Assembly: GCA_003996215.1 (NCBI GenBank)
Contig: QJPP01001412.1
Location: 306,761-370,760 of the forward strand
Direction: 5' to 3'
Source of the DNA: Jaltomata sinuosa
Lineage: Eukaryota > Streptophyta > Magnoliopsida > Solanales > Solanaceae
DNA length: 64,000 bases
Shown: one piece after another, positions 22,048-33,394 of the stretch
Numbering within the stretch: position 1 is the stretch's first letter
Layout: every line of letters begins with the position of its first letter
Notes under the pieces: model-generated
Told to the model about the DNA's origin: nothing
Seen by the model: the letters and a program-made list of their open reading frames with translations, nothing else
The model's database searches: none
Position numbers and translations under genes: made by a program

Positions 22048-25000
22048 TGTCACCACCCAATTTCTCGATCATGATGGCACCTACAACCCCCCAAGTGGAT
22101 AAACCAATCCTAATAGCCTAGAATGGTCATTAACGGGCTACTATCTAACAATCTAAGCAGAAGAACAGTCTAATAAGTGGAAGCAAGGGAACAAGATAAA
22201 GAAAATAGATAACAAGAATAATATGTACAATGCAGAAGCTAAACCAAACCCAAAACCTGGTATCATAGCGTATAAGAGCCGGATCTACATAAGGAGTACA
22301 CAGGGTCTAAAATAATATATAAAAACCTGTCTCCGAGTAGAAATAGAGTACATAATCAAAAGATAAACTAGAAGATAAGCTCCTATCGCCAAGAGATCAC
22401 CCTCAGTCCAGAATATCACAAAAGCAGCTCCTCACACGAGTCTCTATGAGCTAACTATGATGGCCCACACTAGGATCTGCACCATAATATGCAGAGTGTA
22501 GTATGAGCACCAAATGCGAAGCATAAGGTACCCAGTAGGTATCATAGGCCGACTGGGCACATATAATATAAAAGCGTAGTAACAGACAAAATAGAAACAA
22601 GTAGTCATGGAAATCAACAAAAAAGTACAAAGGAACTAGCCCAGAGGGAATACAACAGAAAAAACATGCAAGGCTAGCAAGTAGAATATATACACAACAT
22701 GCACATGTCATAGTAAGAGACGACACACCTGGGATCCTCGCAAAAATAGTATACATATATACAAGTTTTATGAAGTGCCGTATACCAGTAACCTCAAGTA
22801 TAAGGAATGGGAGAGAAGAGTAAAGATAGACATGCTCGGAAAACAGGAATCAATAACCAACTAATCATATCACTCTCAAAACCAGAACTAACAACGTTGC
22901 AGTATAATATCTCAAAATCATAACCGTGATAGGGGGTAGTATCATGATAAAGTAACAAGAGTCTACCTACACTCCCCCGACCACCTATACAATCGAGGAA
23001 TGTAAACAAGTGAAAACAAGACCTTCCGGCATCCCATACTATGGTGCGTACAATCAACAACCAGCAAACAAGGGTGGTACCTCACACAGATGAATGATAT
23101 GATGCCATGCTAATTCAAGAGTGATAGTAGTACCATACGTTACCCGCTTTCGGTGACCTATGAGGCCTAGAAGATGGGATCCATAGAAGGTCACACCCGT
23201 ATACCCCTACTACACCGTATACCCCCCTCTGGCACCCGCAGCTCACAGCCTCTGGTCCAGAATGGCAAGGTCCATGGAGTCCCCCGACGAACATACTAGA
23301 TTCCCCAAAATCTCAAATCAATCTCCAAGTAAAGCTGCCTGGAAGGTATCCAGGTCTAAAACAGTAATTCAATAGTTCTAGCACACGACCCTGCCTAGTC
23401 CAGCATCACCCCGGAAACTGTAGTAAATAAGTCTAGCACTCGATCCCGTCGAGTCCAGTATAAGTGGAGCTAGTGATAAAATATCCTTTAAAACTCCCTT
23501 ACCCCAAGAAGACCCATCAAAACGTTACCAAACACTTTTTAGATCCTTTTTACCAAAAACGGGCCCCACGAGCCATGCAAGGTTTAGAAAAGCAGTCCCA
23601 ATAGGCCCAAAGCCAAAACCATAGTAAAAATCAAGAAGAAATCCCCTCTATCTATATGCATGGTGAAATGGCATACACAATCACAATAGTGGCCCCCGGC
23701 CCATAGATAACCTATCGACCCTGCACAGGCTCCAATCTCTCTACAGAACAGATAGCCAGCATAATATCATGATAACAATGCCCTAGACTCATGGGCACCC
23801 CCGAATAACCCACCATCTATGGTCCAGAGTAAAACAAGGCCAAACATGATCGTAAGGGTGATATTATCAACTACGAAGAATACTACACACAACGGAGGAA
23901 AGAAACGAAGCAAATCATGGAAAAGCAGTCAAAGTCTGTGGTACCAACCTAATAACCCAACCAAAGGATGCCAGCTAGTAGACCGTAACCTACCTGTTGT
24001 CTGACGATAAGCTGCCCGAACAACAACGTCCAAGCCCGAATCGCTTCAAGAGATCCCGAATGATAATCAAACTATCACAAACATAAATAAAATGTTAAAA
24101 TGAGTCTAACGATACCCATATCACTATGATTGTAGCCGGGTCAAAATCTGAGTCAAAAAAGGACCCGCGGGGGCCACAACCCAAGAAAACAAAAACAAAA
24201 AAGAGCACGATGATCACTACCCTCCAAGTTGTGCATGCTCAGATTTTAGAGGGAAAAAGGTCAAGGAATTGGTTCAAACTAGCCAACCCACGCAAGAAAC
24301 AATTTGGGAATCAAAAGAGATAATTTGAAGGATTAAAGCGGATAAAACTTACCAATTCTGATGGAGGAACGATCAAGGCCAAGGAATTAGCAACCCAACA
24401 CCCAGAATTGGTCAATTACCAAGTTTGTACGAGTTTGGAGTTGTCAACAATGGAGAAAATAAGTTTTGAATAAAAGAGACGAAGTTGGAAACCTTATATA
24501 ATGCTCAGGGGTCCTTCATCGCGATCGCGAAGGGATCCCTCGTGGTCGCGAAGACCATGCTGGCTAAACCATCGCGATCGTGAATGCTAGCCACGCGGTC
24601 ATAAAGAACAAAGGGGAAGGGACTTCATCGCGGTTGCAATAGGGGATGTTGCTATCGCGAAGCATAGTGAATCGGGCACTTCATTGCGGCCGCGACAAGA
24701 AGTCTCACGATCGCGATTAAGGCCAGAGGCTTGCACCTGCAATAGCCAAAAATCTACAACTTTCCAAAACTCAATGAGGCGTTTTGGGCACAATCAGAAA
24801 TCGATATTCAAAAACCAATAATGCTAACAGAGTAAAAACGACGTTCTGGACTCAATAGAATTAATGAAACTTCCATACGAGGTCGTTTCGAAGAAATGTT
24901 GACCCAAGTCAACACTAACGAATAAGAACCCAAAAGCTCGAAATGAGCCCGACTCACCTGGGACCCTAACCAACCACCTTTCCAACCCAAACTCATCATT

Positions 25001-25410
25001 CCGGATCTGATGGAATCATCGGATTTTGAATCCGACACTCTGATCATCAAAAGCCACACAAAGGTACACTTTCAACTCCAAATGGCTTGAAAACAGAGAA
25101 AACAACACAAAACCCACACCAGAAGTTCTCAGGCCTCAACTGAAGGTCCAACTAGACCAAACTCAATGTTTCAGAGCTAATGGAACTATCAGAATTCAAT
25201 TCCAAGTATGTTAGCTAAGAATGTTGACTAAAGTCAATGATATTTTAAGTTAAAGCTCTAAAATAGGCAAACGGCCAAAGCGACCAAACGAATGACTAGG
25301 GCACCGAACTACCAGTCCCTGTAAGCCATATATGACTTAGGGCCACTATAGGTAAGCTCTAACATTACAATTAATGTGTAAACGCGAAGATGACCAGAAG
25401 GGTCATCATA
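22048..25410 (-). repeat. 5' LTR of minus-strand Tekay element
   Basis: This LTR is 3363 bp and reads TGTCACCACCC to GGTCATCATA on the plus strand. It differs from the 3' LTR at many sites except for a near-identical tract at about 24159-24623 (see findings). The palindrome cluster is at 24513-24718 and the TATA-like box at 24492-24502. Confidence 0.92.
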
Positions 25411-25990
25411 GATTGTCATTAATTTTATGTATAATAAATATATACATATTTTATTTACAAGTAGTTGTAGCGTAACATTATTGTTAATTACTATTCTAGC
25501 TATCAAATTATATATATGTAGTATGTTATTAATTAAATAGCATCTCAATTTTAATTTACATCTAAATTTATTTAAATTTTAGCCTCAATTGAGTCAAATT
25601 GGCCCTGTTCTAAATATCAATTGCAATTTAGAGCATCAATTGCTTTTATTTAACCCAATTGGAATGACCCGGTCCAAACACGTTTGACCCGACTCACTTC
25701 CACAACTTTAATCTCAGCCCTCCATTTGCATGATCCGACGGCCATCATTTAATCTCCCATTTTCCCTTTTTAATTACCCTTCACACCCAAAATCCCTAGA
25801 ACCTCTCCTACTCCACCACCTCAATTTTTCTTCCTCTCCTTCATCAGCCACCGCCCACTCCTCTCAACACCACCAAGTCAGCGCCACCCTTCACCTCCTT
25901 TCTCCACGCTGCTCTTCCAACAAAATAGCTGCCCCACCTCTCTCTCTTCTCCTCTTCTTCGCTGAGCAAACCCACTACTCATAGCCTCCC
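25411..25990 (+). repeat. Dispersed repeat, copy 2 (related to 6490-7030)
   Basis: It shares a series of landmarks with 6490-7030, from tgtcattaat to a CT-rich end (tctctcttctcctcttcttc). A plus-strand ORF at 25730-25984 is low-complexity Ser/Pro/His and is not supported as a gene. The AT-rich then CT-rich layout suggests the promoter and leader side of a long LTR. Confidence 0.55.
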
Positions 25991-27522
25991 GCTACCTCTC
26001 CAGTCAACCTCCAAACAAACCCCCATGCCCCTTTCCATCTCCATGAAAATCCTGAAGATTCTCTATGCTAAGAAGATGGGAAGCCATTCGGCTATATGCG
26101 CCTTCCATATGATTTTGAGGTTTCAAGTTTTATGATAGATTCTTGTAAATCATTCACGGTATATCATGTTGTTCATTGCTATGATCGATTGCTATTCTTT
26201 TTACCCGATTCATTTTGTTTCTTTTAACAGTTTCAAAATTCTTAAAGATTGGTTGCAATTTCTTGTTTGAATCTTCTCGTTATTGCTCATTTGCTCCTTT
26301 AAATTATAATAGTAAGGAATCGTCGACTTACTTACTACCTCCTTGTTCAAATCTACTTTCGTTATTTGTGCAAATTATGTGGCAACTTTGTTCTCCAGTG
26401 ATTCATGACAACATTGTATATTTCTTATGATTTGCTCATTCTTATAATTGAATTGGGATAACTTTACATAATAAATATGGTGGCTTGGGATTTTCATTCT
26501 TGCGTAGTTGACTTTCAAACATACGACAAGCTTTCGAGTTGTCTACTCCTGGTAAGCTATGACTAATTTTAGGCTAAATTGATCAAGGATAATTTCAACA
26601 TTGAATTCCTTTCCTTTAACAGAGTATATGACAACTTGGTACTTGGACTTTTATGGTAAGTTTTTATTTGAATTAGTGATTGATTTCTGGCTATTAATTA
26701 ATCTCTTCACCTCTCTCCTTTAACTAATTAGCATAATATTTGTGCTTGTCTATGTATGGTAAACTCTGCATACTAAATGATTTTCCCTCTCTTTATTTAT
26801 GGTAAGTTATGATAATTTGATTGGTTACTTGTTCCATTTAAAGGTAAATTTGGATCTGTTTGATTTGTTTTCTTTGCTTAAGGAAATATCTCTTCTCTTC
26901 TTACTGTTTCCTTTTAGTGTTATATGGCAATTTGGTACCTGTTTATTTTTTGCAAATTCTGATTGTTTAAAATTCAGCAAAAATAATTTGGTTATTTAAG
27001 GAAGGGAATTCCTTGATTGATTCCAGCTTGAATCACACAACTAATGGTATTTCTCTAGTATATAAACATGACTCCCCCTTCTTTGAAAAGGATCAGGAAT
27101 TAACACAGGAAATCCCTGACATCTGAAATTTTTTCTTTTCATCTTATACTTAAATAAAAAAAACAAGTCTTTTCTTTGCTTTTTGTTCTCTACCGGCTTC
27201 CTTGGTTACTTTGTTCATATATCTGCCTTGACACGAGCACTGTCCAGAATCCTTGAGATTCTCGGGATCTTACCGTATCAAGGACTGGGTACTGATTTTG
27301 GATAGTGTTGCTTGATTTGTTACTTTGGTTCTTCGCTGGATTTTTCTTTGAAATTGATTCCTCTTAACCGGTTAGTTTGCTGGAATTATTTTCCATTCTT
27401 ATGTGGTAGTTTCCATAGTTTTACTTTCCGCAATTATCTTAATAAATAATAGGATGGCTCGAATGCATTATGGAGAGCATACATATGCGTTATTCTAAAC
27501 TTTGTATGTGTTGAACGCTATA
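25991..27522 (+). other. Gene-poor AT-rich DNA, possibly 5' part of the Ogre/Tat LTR
   Basis: No coding region or known motif is convincing. Sequence continuity across the CTATA duplication joins it directly to 35976-38144, which ends as an Ogre/Tat LTR. It may therefore be the upstream part of one very long LTR. That is inference. Confidence 0.35.
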
Positions 27523-28135
27523 TGTCACGACCCAACCTACTGGGCCGTGCGGGCGCCTACTCTATGAACCTAGATAGACGAACCCTTACCACTCGTCCAA
27601 CAGGTAAATGCGGAAAAACTCAAGTATAACCATCAACCTCCATTTTTAATACATGAAAACCTTACAACCTTTTATTCAGGAAAACTCCTTTATGAAGAAA
27701 TACAATACAACTATTTTTACAACTTTAAAACACCCTCTCTAGGACCTAGTCTAAGCAAGTACAATAGCTACTACAAGATTTATGTAGAGAAATGTAAATG
27801 AGACACAACTTTCGTCATGGAATCGAAGGGCAGAAGCTGCTGCAGATTACCATCGTCATGTACCTATGAAACATCACCAACTCTGCAACCAGACTATACC
27901 AAAAAGGTATAACAAGAGTAGAGTCAGTACAACCACACGTACTGGTAAGCATCATTGGTCGACCCGAATCCACACATACCATCATATAGGAAAACAGGGA
28001 AAAACATAAAAATAAACAATATAGCTCTATCCTTTACCGTTTACCTTTACCAAACCCGATCGTCTACTCACACCCCTTACATCAACCCTTTCTATTCCTT
28101 CTGCTGTCAACTCCCTCACCCTCAAGACTTCTGAG

Positions 28136-28305
28136 TCACGCTAAGCCTAGACTTCCCAAGTCACACTAGCCTTAGACTTCCCAAGTCACACTAACCTTAG
28201 ACTTCCCAAGTCACACTAACCTTAGACTTCCCAAGTCACACTAACCTTAGACTTCCCAAATCACACTAACCTTAGACTTCCCAAGTCACTTTAACCTTAA
28301 ACCCG
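28136..28305 (+). repeat. 25-bp tandem array in family C LTR
   Basis: Six clear units built on ttagacttcccaagtcacac are preceded by one weaker unit. The right LTR has the same six at 34018-34175. The array was therefore present before insertion, because both LTRs derive from one template. Confidence 0.88.
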
Positions 28306-28791
28306 ACCACAATATCCAACCTTGACTGCCTCTCCATTATCCTAGTCAACTCCCCCATGACTATGCATCCAGAAATGACCCCATCCTTTCCAATTCAGAC
28401 CCACTACCCTCATGGTACTGCTCAAGAGTATCTGATCCCCACTAGGGTCCCTAGACAATTCCCCAACGTGACAATACCCACTAGTAGTACGACACCTAAC
28501 TCTCAGTCATTCCCCTAGCTTGCTAGTCACCCGTGATCCACTTTTATAAACATGGTCATCAATGCACAATAAAAACAATTATACCACATTACTTATCCTG
28601 GACCCACCCTGGATCCCCTCTAGACGACACCTAAGTGTCAAACATACAATCCGGTTTACCCCAAGACCAAACTCATAGATAATGTAACAACCCGACCCTT
28701 CTAGGACCAAAATGCACAACCACAAATCATAAACACAACCCGGTCTACTCAGGGAACCATTAGTAAAGATGCAACAATGCAATAAAGTAAA

Positions 28792-28985
28792 CCCGTACCA
28801 GGCGTGGTACCCGAGCCAACCGTTAGTATATCCCGTACCAGATATAGTACCCGAGCCAACCGTTAGTATATCCCGTACCAGATATAGTACCCGAGCCAAC
28901 CGTTAGTATATCGCATACCAAGCGTGGTACACGACCCAACCGTTATCATATCCCATACCAGGCGTGGTACTCGTGCCAACCGAAT
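28792..28985 (+). repeat. 40-bp tandem array in family C LTR (5 units)
   Basis: The units contain GTACCAGGCGTGGTAC-type inverted words followed by CGAGCCAACCGTTAGTATAT. The right LTR has four units at 34675-34829, so one unit has been gained or lost since insertion. Confidence 0.85.
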
Positions 28986-29904
28986 GTCACATAAATCCAC
29001 AGTCATAAACAATGAACAATCCACACTTGTAAACCAACAAGCAAAACACCTAGTTCATTTCACAAGACTGAAAAACATGATTTTTGGACATTCTTAAACC
29101 ATTCCCTAAGCAATGCAAACCATACAATTACTTAGACATGAGTACACAATACAGAATGCATACATGAATCAATAACCATCACCTACCCTGATCCCGAGTA
29201 CGTAGACTCAATTCTTATCCGTTCAAAGACTAAATCCCGTCCCCCTTTTTATTATCACATCTTAATAACTACATTGATTACAAACTTTTTTGAAGTTAGT
29301 TACAATATGGGCAAGCCATCCCTTAACCTTGGTTATTTAACCACTCCTTATTATTCTATTCATACGCCCAAACCTTATTTAGGAATTTCCCTATTTTCGT
29401 TACCCATTTAGTTACCCCAAGCATTTCTCGGTTCCCCAAACCTTTCCGACATACCAGTACCTGGAATCCTATCATTTTCCCATATCAAGACAACATGTAC
29501 AACCAATAATTACATATTAGTAATTCACATTCTCAACCAACCAATTTCTAGTCCACACATAACCAATACCAAATCCTCCAGACTCCCTGCCCAAAGGCCT
29601 AATTATAGATTCTCCTCTTCAACTATACAATAGTACAAATATAACAGGTCTATCTACTCAAGTTAAAACCTAGCCTATATGGATGCCAAGCAGCTATAAG
29701 GATGCATATCTAGCTCCGTGAAGGCGTTCCCGGCTGAATGATGGTTCTAGAATCTGCTTTTCCGAGTCCCTTCAGCCATAATCCCTCCTCCCCATAGTTC
29801 CTAAGTCTTGTAGCAGCATAAGAGGTTTTTTGGAGAAACCCTGGTATGTTTCCCAACCGAGGGGGAGAAATCTTTTAATAAAATCCCATTCTGAGGATAT
29901 TGCC

Positions 29905-29998
29905 TCCTGTCATTCCGCTATAGCGGATGGCCTTCCGCCATAGAGATTCTTCTATAGCAGATAAAATACCACTATAGCAGAGTGACATTAGCTCGGAT
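29905..29998. repeat. CCGCTATAGCGG palindrome cluster (left LTR)
   Basis: A perfect 12-bp palindrome at 29915-29926 is followed by variants CCGCCATAGAG, TCTATAGCAG and CACTATAGCAG. The partner cluster at 35760-35832 has three clearer copies. The cluster lies 120-215 bp from the LTR start in element orientation. Confidence 0.8.
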
Positions 29999-30120
29999 AA
30001 TTTCCAAAAATCTACAATTTTCCATCACGTCACCCTACTTAATACCAAAAATATTTTGATTCATTTTTAAAATTTCATGATGTCGTGGTTCCTGAAATAA
30101 CGATGGCTCCAGTCGTTACA

Positions 30121-30945
30121 ACATATACCAATTTATCTATTGTTCGTCCCTAAATGATCCCAAAATCAAGAAAACAAAAGAAACTAGCCCGGGACCCTCA
30201 CTGTCCCAAATGACCGTGTAACTTACGAACCTACGCGAATTACCAACCTTCTCTCGATTAGTCACACCGATTTAAAGGAAATAAGATGATCCCTCTCCTT
30301 CGAAGAAATTTTCAGGTAAGACTCGTTTCTACTTGTTTCTTTACTTCCTTGCATGAATTTAGACATGGGAATTGGTAGAAAATGAGGATTTGGGGTATGC
30401 CTTGTAGTGGGTTTTGAACTTGAACCTTAGGTTGGATTATTTTTGGATTCCCAAAGCATGGATGCTTCCCTTACGTTGACAATGCCTCCAAGGCATTATG
30501 GTCATAAGGATTACACTATTTCTGGCCAAAAAGGGGACAAAAATGGGGTGAGAGGTGAAGGGTTATTCTTGAACAAAAGTTGTGATTTGGACGGAATTTA
30601 GGGGTTATAATGCCCAAATTTTTATAGAAAACTATAATAGAATACTTTAGAAGCACTGATCTGAACTTGAATTGTTAGAAATGGAGTTTTGGGTCAAGGG
30701 GTGCCATTGTTGCACCCCTTGAAGCTTCGGGGATGATAAATACCGCTATAGCAGTTGGGCTCCGCTATTGCGATTCTTGTACGGTGGATATTATTTTGCT
30801 ATAGCGGTTCCGCTATGGCGGAAGGCCGCGAACCAGTAGCTTCCCAAGCTGACACTTAGAAAAATTTTCCTCCCTTTTTCTAAATCCCTTATGCCTTATC
30901 GAGTTTTAATCCAGTTTTCTTGCTACATTACAGGTTATATTTCCA
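30121..30945 (+). other. Interior of family C element upstream of the ORF
   Basis: Non-coding. A second CCGCTATAGCGG-type cluster lies at about 30740-30830 (ACCGCTATAGCAG, TCCGCTATTGCG, GCTATAGCGGTTCCGC, CTATGGCGGAAGG), about 120 bp before the plus-strand ORF start. Confidence 0.6.
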
Positions 30946-32160
30946 ATGGCTGAAGTACAACCATTGCCCGTGTATTCCTACGAGCATTTCCCCGATGAAG
31001 CTAGCCGGGAGAGGTTCATGGATTATCGGAGACTGGGCTTTTGCTATGAGAGGGGGTTCAAGATGACAGGTGTGGATGGAAAAGTAGCCGCCTTCCACCA
31101 CAGAATTCGGGAGTTCGGTTGGGAGCCCTTGCTAGTAGCTCCTCCTTCCACACAGACAGGATGGGTACGGGAGTTCTATGCCATTCTCCCTACAGTCCAT
31201 TGGGATGAGCCCAACCCTACCATCCATAGCCGAAGAGTTGACATCCCTGTGGACTTTCAGACTATCAATGAGGTGCTTGGAGTGCCTCACGTCTCCAACA
31301 AAGCATACGAGGCCAAGTTCCGGCTCTAGCACATGACTGGGTTGAGAGATACTTTGGTAGATGAAGAGTTCAAAGATCAAGTCTATTGGGTCATCCCTGA
31401 GGGTGTCACTAGCACCTATTTTTTTGTGGATGCTAGAATATGGTTAAACTTGGTATCCCGGAGAATCCACCCATCGGGCAACAAGACTGATGTGACCTAT
31501 GCCCGGGCCCTGGTGATTGCTTGTGCCATGCAGGGCATTATAATGAATGTGGGGGAACAAATCATCTCCGAGTGAAAGGAATTCTACTGGGGTTATAGGA
31601 AGGGCCCCTACTTCCGGGCTTGGTGTCTGCATTATGCAGGCGGGTTGGAGTGCCTGAGGACCATACTGATTTGGAGGTGGCTATGGACGACCCCTTCGAC
31701 CCTGTCCAGGTGAAGGTAGTCTCCAAGAAGAAAATAAAGGTGGACGAAGCAGGGAGCAGTTAGCCAGTCGAGGAGGCCAACGATGATGATGATGATGACA
31801 CCCCTGCCCCTTCCCAGCCTCAGCCCCCGATCACCAGCACCCAGCTAGAGGAGAACCTGGCTGCGGTCAGGAGGTTCATAGAGGGTACTGCTGCTGCTGA
31901 AGGTACCGCCCCACCCCTTACTGCTCAGGACTTTTCTGCACTTCGAAGGGAGTTAGAGGATGAGAAGAAGAAAAGGCGCTCCCGGGACCGTATGTTTGCC
32001 CGGATGTGGAAGACCATCAAGGTCATGTTCTCTTGTGTTGCCCCAGGCCAAGAGCTTCCCACCCTGGAGCCCGAGGACAGGAAGGAGTTTCCCTTCTTGA
32101 GCGATGATGAGGCTCAGGACCTCCCCCCTCCCTCTTTATTTTACAACTTACTGCTTTTTG
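30946..32160 (+). pseudogene. Plant-transposon-protein domain gene (Transposase_32-like), broken
   Basis: From ATG 30946 the frame reads MAEVQPLPVYSYEHFPDEAS, RERFMDYRRLGFCYERGFKM, REFGWEPLLVAPPSTQTGWV, REFYAILPTVHWDEP and VDIPVDFQTINEVLGVPHVS. It goes on through WVIPEG and RARIW-like DARIWLNLVSRRIHPSGN to an acidic/DDDDDD linker and an alpha-helical ELEDEKKKRRSRDRMFARMW tail. The first 250 residues fit the domain annotated in plants as putative plant transposon protein, whose biochemical role is unproven. Breaks are TAG 31327-31329, TGA 31573-31575 (for Trp), a one-base frameshift near 31612 and TAG 31761-31763. It is GC-richer than its surroundings and antisense to the element carrying it, which suggests capture. 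Known function: none established. Confidence 0.7.
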
Positions 32161-33380
32161 GGATTCGCCCCCATTTGGGGCTTGTGTTAGACAATATCTC
32201 CCTTTCCTTTCCCCCCTTTAAATTCCACACATGGATGCTAGTTTTAGACAATATCCCTTATATGCATACCATATTAGCTAAATCATTGATTTCCTTGTTT
32301 TACATAGCAATTCATAGCTTAATTCTTGCTTTAGACTGCATCGGAAATGAATGAAAAATAGGGGAAAACAGGGTGAGGCTTCTACCTCACACCCTTTCGC
32401 TATGGAGGTTGTCACTCCTCCATAGCGATATCAGTGTAGCGGTAAAAATCCTACTATAGCGGGATCACTATAGCGGTACAGTTCCGCTATGGCAGTCCCG
32501 ACGGTGACAACCCAGAAATTTGAACTTTCCAGCAAGTGCATCCTTCCCCCTTCCCGATTATCATTGTCTAATCCCGCCATGGTCTTAGACTACCTCCAAG
32601 ACCATTCCTGGCAATGCATATATCAAAACTCAGCATCAATCACAAAAATCACCAATCACAACAGCTTTACAAGGACAGTTGTTCCTAACAATACCTTCAC
32701 GCTATTACACATGAATAACTACCTTGTTCACATGGTTCCCAACCAAGTCCCGACCGTCCTAAAACCGAAGTTTCCCTTCAGTCACAATTCCACTCTCTTA
32801 TCATCTTAACCAACGATAAGTACTTTTCAAGATGTGATACAATTTCAGTCAATATAATTAACAGTTATGCATAGACCCAAGACACATTACTTTCAACTTA
32901 TGACCCTCTGCAGACTCAACATTCACATCAAGGTAACCAAGTACACACAATTTAAGTAGGTCCTACAAACACAACAATACACAACATTTTCACTTCAGGT
33001 CACAACAAAAATTAAGTCACATAAATTCACCTTTTATTCGTATTCATGGATGACCATTAGCCGATTATCCATGTTTCACCATAGCCTCTCAGTCCAGATA
33101 CCAATTAAAACCTTCCCGGTTCCAACCTCTCTTGCTTGTCTTATCGCAATCGGAGTATAATGACCTCCTTCACTTTTTTAAGATACCAATTGGGATCGAG
33201 AGATACCAATTGGACTCAACCCATACAAGAAAGTAAACAAACCGCATGAAAGAATGAAAGAAGGGAGATGTTTCCTAGAATGCTTTATAGTTTCCCAAGG
33301 ATTAGATGTGGACGTCAACACACTAATCCGTAGGACTCTATTCAAATTTTTTCTCTTGTACTGGGAGACCAGTAACCTAG
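32161..33380 (+). other. Interior of family C element downstream of the ORF
   Basis: Non-coding. A third palindrome-type cluster lies at about 32389-32500 (CGCTATGGAGG, CTCCATAGCG, TATAGCGGGATCACTATAGC, TCCGCTATGGCAG). The rest carries no supported ORF. The cassette of cluster, ORF, cluster spans 30740-32500. Confidence 0.55.
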
Positions 33381-33392
33381 GCTTTGATACCA
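33381..33392 (-). other. Primer binding site of family C element
   Basis: GCTTTGATACCA differs by one base from the initiator tRNA-Met site and lies 2 bp inside the LTR at 33395. Confidence 0.8.
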
Positions 33393-33394
33393 TC

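Larger units (their letters stand above)
13359..25410 (-). mobile_element. Tekay-type Ty3/Gypsy chromovirus, degenerate full-length copy (TSD GATTG)
   Basis: The element has two LTRs (13359-16759 and 22048-25410), a tRNA-Met primer site at 22033-22044 and gag-pol on the minus strand. GATTG flanks it at 13354-13358 and 25411-25415. The order, read on the minus strand, is LTR, PBS, gag, protease, RT, RNase H, integrase, polypurine tract, LTR. The LTRs differ clearly in most parts (many per cent) and the genes hold numerous stops, so it is an old insertion. The outer terminus at 25410 has drifted from TG to TA. It is inserted in AT-rich DNA that may be the start of the Ogre/Tat LTR. Confidence 0.93.
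27523..30120 (-). repeat. 3' LTR of family C element
   Basis: This LTR is 2598 bp, from TGTCACGACCC to CCAGTCGTTACA. It holds a 25-bp tandem array (28136-28305), a 40-bp tandem array (28792-28985) and a palindrome cluster with CCGCTATAGCGG at 29915-29926. Confidence 0.9.

Noticed and set aside
25730..25984. 85-codon Ser/Pro/His-rich ORF in the dispersed repeat
   Set aside because: Low-complexity CT-rich DNA is open by composition. The homologous copy at 6490-7030 does not keep the frame.
28136..28305. Regularly spaced repeats that might suggest a CRISPR-like array
   Set aside because: Units are head-to-tail 25-mers without unique spacers, lie in an LTR and are mirrored in its partner. The genome is plant.
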